The translations under genes and the position numbers were made by a program. 64,000 nucleotides of DNA from Pegea sp. RAD2-039 (Eukaryota; Chordata; Thaliacea; Salpida; Salpidae): contig JAQGEQ010000348.1 of the NCBI GenBank assembly GCA_034620365.1, positions 45,001 through 109,000 on the forward strand, written 5' to 3'. The notes beneath the pieces are model-generated. The model saw only the letters and a program-made list of their open reading frames with translations, was not told where the DNA came from and searched no databases. Of this stretch, positions 57,430-64,000 are shown one piece after another (positions within the stretch are counted from its first letter, which is position 1; every line of letters starts with the position of its first letter).

Positions 57430-59660
57430 TTACTTGAAATTTTGTACAGAAAACTTATTATAAAATTTTTTAATTTATTTATTTGATTAGGATAAATTTA
57501 AAAAAAATATTTAAAAAGTAAAGGAAAAACATTGATGAAAAATTATACACTATTTATTTTTACTACTACTTTTGCCATAAATATTTTCTTTGCTTGAACT
57601 GTTTTTTAAGTTAAAGTAAAGAATTTGTTTACACAAATCTGCCAACAGATAATTTAGTAAGAATTATTTTCTTTTTTTATGTTATTAAATATCTAGGTTT
57701 CAAAATTTACTAGTGATTTCAAACGGTAAAAAAATAAATGAGTCTTTAAAAACAAATCATTTTAAAAACTTTTATAAATAATTATAGCAATTATAGAAAA
57801 GTATTTAACACTTAATAGTTTATTAACGAAAGTTTGCAGTAAAAGATTTAAAAAACATTTTTTTAAATATTTTAATAAAAGTTTACTAATCAATAATAAT
57901 TTACTTTGATTTATATTAACTATGATAACTTAGATATAATTTAAAAACAAAATAAGATAAAATTTAAACAAATTTATTTTCTAAAAAGAAATTTAAAATT
58001 TGATCCAACCAAAAACAGAGTAACAAGACAATTAGACATCAAAAACTATTTAGGCCTATACTCTAAAAAACTTCCTTTGTGAGATATTCACCCAGGACTA
58101 GTCGCTATCAGATGTAAAATCAAATGGCCCTACACTGCAGGTTATTTTATAAAATATATTGAGGGTTTCCAAACATTTTTTACAAATAGATTTTTTTAGT
58201 TTAGTTTAAAAAATCTATACACTCTTATTAAAAAAATCAATTTAATTCTTTGCTAATTAATTATTAATGAAAAAAAAAATCTAGTTTTTTTCCTAAGGAG
58301 ATTATTTAATACCTAATAAAAATATAAGCTAATTTATTCCAAAGGTAATTCTATTCGTATGAGAAAGTTATAACTTGCTCTAACTGCTGCTTATGATTCT
58401 TAGTTTTAAACCTATAACTAAAGGTAAAAGCAAAAGTTATTTATCAATTGTCTTTAATTTCCATTTATTTTCTAAAATCATTATTTAAAGTCATTAGTAA
58501 TAGACTTCATGTTTTTTCTTCTTACTACAACTATAACATTGTTAATACTTTCAACTTTAAAACATATTTATATTTTACAAAATGATGATTATACAGAAAT
58601 AAATAAGTTTTAATAAATTAATAACTATTCTTATGACTGAAAATATTGTTTCTGTACTAGTTCTTTTATGCTCTTAGTTTTTTATTAGTTGAAAATATTG
58701 TTATTATTTTATATATATTTTTTTATTTTAAGGAATTTTCGATAAAATTTTTTTATCTTTTTTTTCGGTCAAATTGTTTTGAATCTTTACATATTCTAAC
58801 AGTTAAACCAATTTTCCAAATAACAAAATTACTTGATTTAAAAAATAAATGTAAAAACGTTTTATAAAAGTTTTTTATTTCTTATCTTAATATTTTATGA
58901 ATGTATTTAATTTATTTTTCTTATTATTTTTAATTATTATACAATAATTATACAAAATCATTGTAATTATTTTGATGATTGATAAACAGGATAACAACTT
59001 AAAAAATATTGGTAATGATTTTATACTTCAATTTTCTTCAGCAATCGAAATAACTAAATGTTTTCATGTAGCTAAGAGTTTATTAAAACTAGATTATCTA
59101 AAAACTGATAATATAAAATTTGTTTGTTTTAATCTTATCAGCTTATCAATTATTTTTTCTATTTTGGCTACATAAATAAAACGTCTTAATAAATCTTTGT
59201 CTTTTATAAAGTTATGACAATTTATTGATAGAAATTTAAAAAGCTTCTATACTTTTTTTCGTTTTAAGAATGCATCCAATTGCGATATGAAGACACTTAG
59301 CATAAAAATAATAAATCGGAAGTTTTCGCAGCAGATCACTCTAACCAGCGATCTGTTTTCTGCAAGCAGTTAAAGGAAAATGAAAAAATATGATATTAAG
59401 GAAGAGGAAAATTTTTGGTAACAACTATTTCATGCTTTTCTTGTTTATTTAAAGTTTGTACAACTAGCTTTATGTTAGAAGCATACAAAGTTAAATAAGC
59501 CTGAAAATTTCATGTGAAAACTGTTGTTATTTAAGTTTATATGACAGTTTTACTCGTCATTGCTGTTTACCGCTAATGTTAATTGAAAAAAGAAAATTAA
59601 ATCACAATTATAAGTTATATACATTTTGTTAGAGCAGATGATTTAAATTGAATCTGTTTC
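57430..59660. other. Mostly empty; GC-rich block at 58,050-58,142
   Basis: No firm gene. At 58,050-58,142 there is a GC-richer patch (CACCCAGGACTAGTCGCTAT, GGCCCTACACTGCAGG). The plus strand is open for 38 codons (58,083-58,199). The minus strand reads CSVGPFDFTSDSD, stop, SWVNISQRKFFRV, which looks equally protein-like. It could be a transposon end (CAGTGTAGGGCC) or an exon relic. The remainder is AT-rich with no recognisable content. Confidence 0.35.
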
Positions 59661-59668
59661 ACTAAAAG

Positions 59669-59794
59669 TATATATAGATTCATTTTAGATAAGGTTTTCA
59701 ATCTAAGATGTCATATGGCGGCGATGAATCATCAAATGATTTACTATCAGGAAGCGATGACGTCATATACAGCATAATGTTTAACTTTTATTAA
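59669..59794 (+). CDS. Possible first exon or short ORF after a TATA-like box
   Basis: TATATATAG at 59,669 lies ~40 bases upstream of an ATG at 59,708. That opens 28 codons starting MSYGGDESSNDLLSGSDDV and ending in TAA at 59,794. The patch is notably richer in G and C than the flanks, and its Ser/Asp composition is typical of coding DNA. A perfect TGACGTCA lies inside the frame at 59,758. No donor is convincing. It could be a genuine start exon or a fragment. Confidence 0.3.
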
Positions 59795-60459
59795 TTATAT
59801 ATTTATCATGACAGTAACAACAATGTTGTCATCTCAAAAGTCGAAGATATGGTAATTTCAGACTGTAGTTGTGTTTAGAAAGTAATGTGTTTAAATAATT
59901 CTGCAAGTAGTTTGTTTACTGCAAAATTTGCATCAAAACAAACACTGCTTAGTGAGTTTTTGTTTGAAACAAACTGGCTAGAATATAGTTATGTGTTTAT
60001 GTAATCTTTGCAGTTCGTTTTGTTTTCGATAGTTTGTTAAATGCTTCGAACTATTTGCTGACTACTTGGTGTTTAGTAAACATATTTTCAATCGTTTTAA
60101 TAATAAATTCTGAAAAACTTATAAATTTCATTTTTTTAAGTAATTTATTAGCAGTAAACTTGAATATGAAAAAAAAAACTTAGTTTAAGCTACTTTTGAG
60201 TTACAAAATCAGTTTTATGAAATTCTAAAATGATTTACCTATTATTGGATGAATAAATTAATTATAGAAAGTGGAAGGTTGAAGGAGTTTTCTAAATGTT
60301 TTAGAAAAAATGCAAGATACTAATAAAAAAGCATATAGAAGCACTACAGATAAAAAAATCATGCACTTTCAAATAATACTTTTAGCATTTATTTGACTAG
60401 TACCTCTCTTACTTGATAAAAACATCCAATTTTAGACGGAACCTGAGAATAAAGCTTAA

Positions 60460-61150
60460 TTGCTAAACAAACAATCTAATAGTGGTTTTATAACCGATGA
60501 TGGCAACAATCCCTTTCTTTCCTACTCCAACATTCTTAAAAATGTTTCTGAGATGATAGATCTTGACATAGCGCAGGATATGGTTGCTAAGACTATCTCT
60601 TCTGTAAAATTATCAGTTTCCAAAACCTCCCAATCATACTACTCTCTAATTTTTAGGAAAGACTACTTTCATCTTATTACTAGCCTTATGTCTACTCTTT
60701 AACATCACTATAAGGCGAGGAAGAGTCCAGCTTTGGTAACATCACAAAATTAAATTACTGTAGCCGAAATCAATCATCATATCTGCAGGTTCATCAGGGC
60801 TTTTTTCAACAAAAGTTCTTTCTGCAGCTTACTCACAAAATCTCAAGGCTGGTTTCATGAAATTTCTAATTTTACATGGGCTCATATTATATCGGGACTG
60901 TAATTGACGATTCTATAAAGAGTAAATTGGTTTACAATTATTTTTCACTTTTTGAAGTTGATTATCTGAAATTTAGTTAGTTAATATCTCACTTGTATCC
61001 AACAGGCATTGTTTTAAACTTTGGGTAATTTTCAAACAGCTGATAGTTAGCTGGGCCGTCGCTAACCCCCATCGTGGTTGAGTCATCAATTCAACTGTCT
61101 TATCATCTAACTCACCTAGCATAAATATGTCAGTTAGTTTGATAGTCTGA
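60460..61150 (+). pseudogene. Coding-like fragment of unknown origin
   Basis: An 80-codon frame without a near-cognate ATG at its start includes NPFLSYSNILKNVSEMIDLD, then AQDMVAKTISSVKLSV and YYSLIFRKDYFHLI. After the stop at 60,702 further protein-like pieces continue in shifted frames (for example KVLSAAYSQNLKAGFMKFLI near 60,820). The block is GC-richer than its flanks. It looks like a frameshifted exon or transposon relic. No family is recognised. Confidence 0.35.
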
Positions 61151-61576
61151 ATATCATGTGAAAAAAAATTAAGCTACCCTAAATACCAATGAATTAGAAA
61201 TAATAAAATCTCGTAGAAATAATGGTTATTATTAAATAAAATAAATAAATAATTTATGGTTATTTGAAAACCTGCAGTTTCTATTATTCATTTTTTATTT
61301 TCGGCAATTCAATACAGTTTTTTATACAAATAAAAATTAAGTTAAATTATTTCTACAAATAACAAAAGTTTGTATTTCAGTTACTCAATCAAATTAATGA
61401 TGTAATTAGCTTTAGTTGTTGTTTCATTCATTCATCAAAATTCTAACAATTCTATTCAAACTGAAAATTTTATGCGTAATTACAAATACTAAGTCAAGGG
61501 AAAAGATTAAAAAAAAAAACTCAATAAAATCATCTTCATTGTTGGCTTGACACATAAGCAAAAATTGAAAACTATT
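61151..61576. other. No gene seen
   Basis: AT-rich spacer between the coding-like fragment and the inverted repeat. Nothing recognisable. Confidence 0.5.
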
Positions 61577-62470
61577 TCAATCAGTATTTTTGGTTTTTAG
61601 CTGCTTAAAAATTTAGAGTTAAACTACTTTTCAACAAAACTTCATTTATTAAATAATATTCTGTACAAAAGTTGACATACAACAAATTTATACTTAGAGG
61701 TTTATTTCATTGATGTACACCTTTTAATATAATTGTATTTAATAATTACGAATAAAAACTTTTTTTTGAGCAAACTAAGTATTTCTACTCAGAATTTTAG
61801 TTAAAATAGAAAACTAAGCGGCATATTTAATATTTATAATTAATAAATTAATAATTACACGTTTAAAATGCCAGATAAATTGTTTCTGTGATTATTGATT
61901 AGAATAAATTTAAAGCAATGTTGTAATTTACAAATAGAATTATGTTATTTAATCAAAATTATTTTTGCAGCTAACATTAGAAGTTCTGTTCATTTTGGAA
62001 ACTATTTTTTAAATAAGGTTTTATTTGGCATTTGGAAAATTTAGTTAATTTGAAATTTGATTTAAAACGATTTAACTCTGTTTAAAAAATATATACAAAA
62101 AAGGCCTTATCAATTAATTTTTAACAATAAGAAAAACAAAGAAAAATTTATTTTGCTTTGTTGTACAAAATATCCACCAATCTACAATTTGTACAATTCA
62201 TTAAAGTGGTTCAATAAAATACTAATTATGTTTCTGAATATTGTTGTTGTAACCAAAACACGATAACTGCTAGGTGACGCACAGACTAAAAAGAAAAAAT
62301 TATAATTTTATGATTAAGAATTTAAAAATAAAGATTTTTTGTTTACTATCTAAGCTATTCATAATAAAAAAGATACTTATTTAGAAGCAAGTTTGATTTT
62401 GTGAATATGAATTCAAAAATGTCACTAAAAAGTGAAAACAGCTTTTGTACATGCAATAAAATAAATAATT
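61577..62470 (-). repeat. Inverted repeat partner of 12,095-12,995
   Basis: About 900 bases matching the left-flank block in reverse complement. The CTCF-like site is here degraded (62,267-62,280, CTGCTAGGTGACGC). Several indels distinguish the copies. No coding content was seen. Confidence 0.8.
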
Positions 62471-64000
62471 AACTTCTAATTTTCTAAAACTGTAAATATA
62501 CTTTACAATATACATAAAAGTATTGCTAGAGATCAACTGTAAAAATTTTCAAAAAAATTTGATAAACTTTTGTTAAAAATTGTAATTCTATTTGAAGTTT
62601 TCATTTCCACTATAGTGCGCGATCAAACATAAAACATATTTCAATCTTAATATAACTTCGAAACATTATAATGTTTATCTTAAAAATAGATTAAACAACT
62701 GATATTAGTTATTATTATACAAAGTGATTTCCTTTTTAGTCTTTGATAATCTAAAAATATATATTTGATGAGTATGTAAACAAAGATTATCTAGTCTATA
62801 ATTGTTATAAACAGTTTATAAACAAAAAACTAACATGGCTTCTGACTTGATATTCTTTTAATGTTTATTTGTCAGCACGACTACTAAGTTTCTATTGAGG
62901 TTTATTTACATTAACTTGGTTTAAATCTAATTTAATGAATCTATTACTGGATATTATTTATTATGATTCTTAATTTTAGTCAGAAAACATTTTAAATGTC
63001 TTCTGATTACTTGCTGCAAAGCATCATCAGATGACTTCACCTCTAAAAACCAAAATTTATCAAAACGTTTACTGATGTCATCTTTTTCAAATTTGTTTTA
63101 GTATTAGAAAAATAAAACAAAAATTTACAATTTGTAACATATTCTATTTAATTTGATTTTAATTTAGTTTTCAGTTTTAATAGATTTTTATGAATATTTC
63201 AAGTTTGATGCAATTACTGTAAGTTTTAAAGTGTAAAGTTGTAAAAGAACATTTTTTAAAATTAGAAATTAGAAAATATTTACAATCATTAAAGTCTGAT
63301 TTTTCGCTTCAGATGTACTTCTCATGAGCCAAAAATTTTGAAAATTTTCACTAAATTTTTTCAAAAATTTTGAACTAGTTATTCCGTGGTTCCTTAATTT
63401 GTCTTTTTATTATACAATTTGTTCTTACAAATTTAAATTGTCCAAACCGTTATTCTTTTTGCTCTTAGAAATCAAATAGAAAACAAACATTTCAAAAAAA
63501 CGTCATAAAATTGTCTTTTATAAGAGAATAATTAATTTCACTCTAATGACTTTAAAATTATTAAAAAATTGTTGTTAAACATCAATAGTAAGATTCTCTG
63601 AAGACACTAAATAAAGTTTTGTTAAAATCTCATTTTATCTTTGCAGCTTTTATTTCCGCTAGAGTGCGCTATCAAATATAAAAACAAAACGATGTATATT
63701 TCAAAACTTCAAACTGTTTGACTTATCTGTGAATGTTTACCTAACAAGTATTTTTCATTAGAGGAAATAAGGTTTTGCGTTTTCTTGAGATGGTTTGATG
63801 TTTACAAATTCCTTGTAAAGGTAAATCTTCCCACTTAAATTGATTTTAATTTTTAATCATCATTTCAAATATTTATTACAAATTTGTTGCATGCAAAATA
63901 TTTTTTTGTTGAATTTCATTTCATATTCTTTTCATATAAATAGTAAACTTTTAAAAATTATTAGATTTTTAATAATTTTTTTAACTTAAAACTATTTGAT
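62471..64000. other. No gene seen; repeat fragments with CTCF-like variants
   Basis: It contains the inverted partner of 1,795-1,960 at 62,920-63,070. Two related short elements hold CCACTATAGTGCGC (62,607-62,620) and CCGCTAGAGTGCGC (63,656-63,669). Both resemble the reverse complement of the CTCF-like 14-mer with two or more mismatches. A copy of the AAGGTTTTGCGTTTTC element lies near 63,770. No exon was seen. Confidence 0.5.

Noticed and set aside
58975..59175. 66-codon ORF from an ATG (MIDKQDNNLKNIGND...)
   Set aside because: Length is within chance for this composition. There is no domain, no partner copy and no splice or promoter context; it is kept only as a weak possibility.

Overview
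This is a very AT-rich stretch (well over 70% A+T by eye) of a eukaryotic, most likely metazoan, nuclear genome. Three things support this: C2H2 zinc fingers joined by TGEKP linkers, short GT-AG introns between in-frame exons, and HP1-type chromodomain and chromoshadow sequences. I cannot name the species. There are no bacterial-style operons, no rRNA or tRNA that I can recognise, and no CRISPR array. Genes are sparse and repeats dominate.

Layout. Positions 1-17,974 are non-coding as far as I can see. They hold dispersed repeats, including a direct duplication (4.2-5.0 kb and 6.2-7.0 kb), a family carrying an AATCTAGAGTTTGTGG core, two perfect CTCF-like 14-mers, and a fold-back element at about 15.4-17.3 kb. 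Positions 17,975-27,907 and 44,672-55,230 are the arms of a roughly 10-kb inverted duplication. The spacer between them (28.0-44.5 kb) holds an intact six-finger C2H2 gene, a tandem ~970-bp repeat, three-copy repeat family C, and extra copies of the arm termini. Right of the arms are more arm-derived modules (55.2-56.8 kb), a Gln/Glu/Arg-rich coiled-coil ORF (56.8-57.4 kb), and mostly empty sequence with weak coding remnants up to 64 kb.

The arms carry chromatin-type genes. Each holds a five-exon HP1-like gene, a single ORF resembling a PHD finger with several cysteines replaced, C2H2 finger remnants and other exon fragments. In the HP1-like gene the last three exons (hinge and chromoshadow domain) are almost identical between arms. 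The chromodomain exon has diverged, and splice sites are broken differently in the two copies. The inner ends of both arms reach a TGACGTCA-rich loop, so the ancestral structure looks like one perfect palindrome of about 20 kb whose centre has been split by about 16 kb.

The most interesting candidate system is this palindromic, possibly mobile or gene-converting, unit. It carries HP1-like, PHD-like and zinc-finger sequences and dense CRE/ATF-type palindromes. Function is inference; homology calls rest on motif reading, not on database searches.
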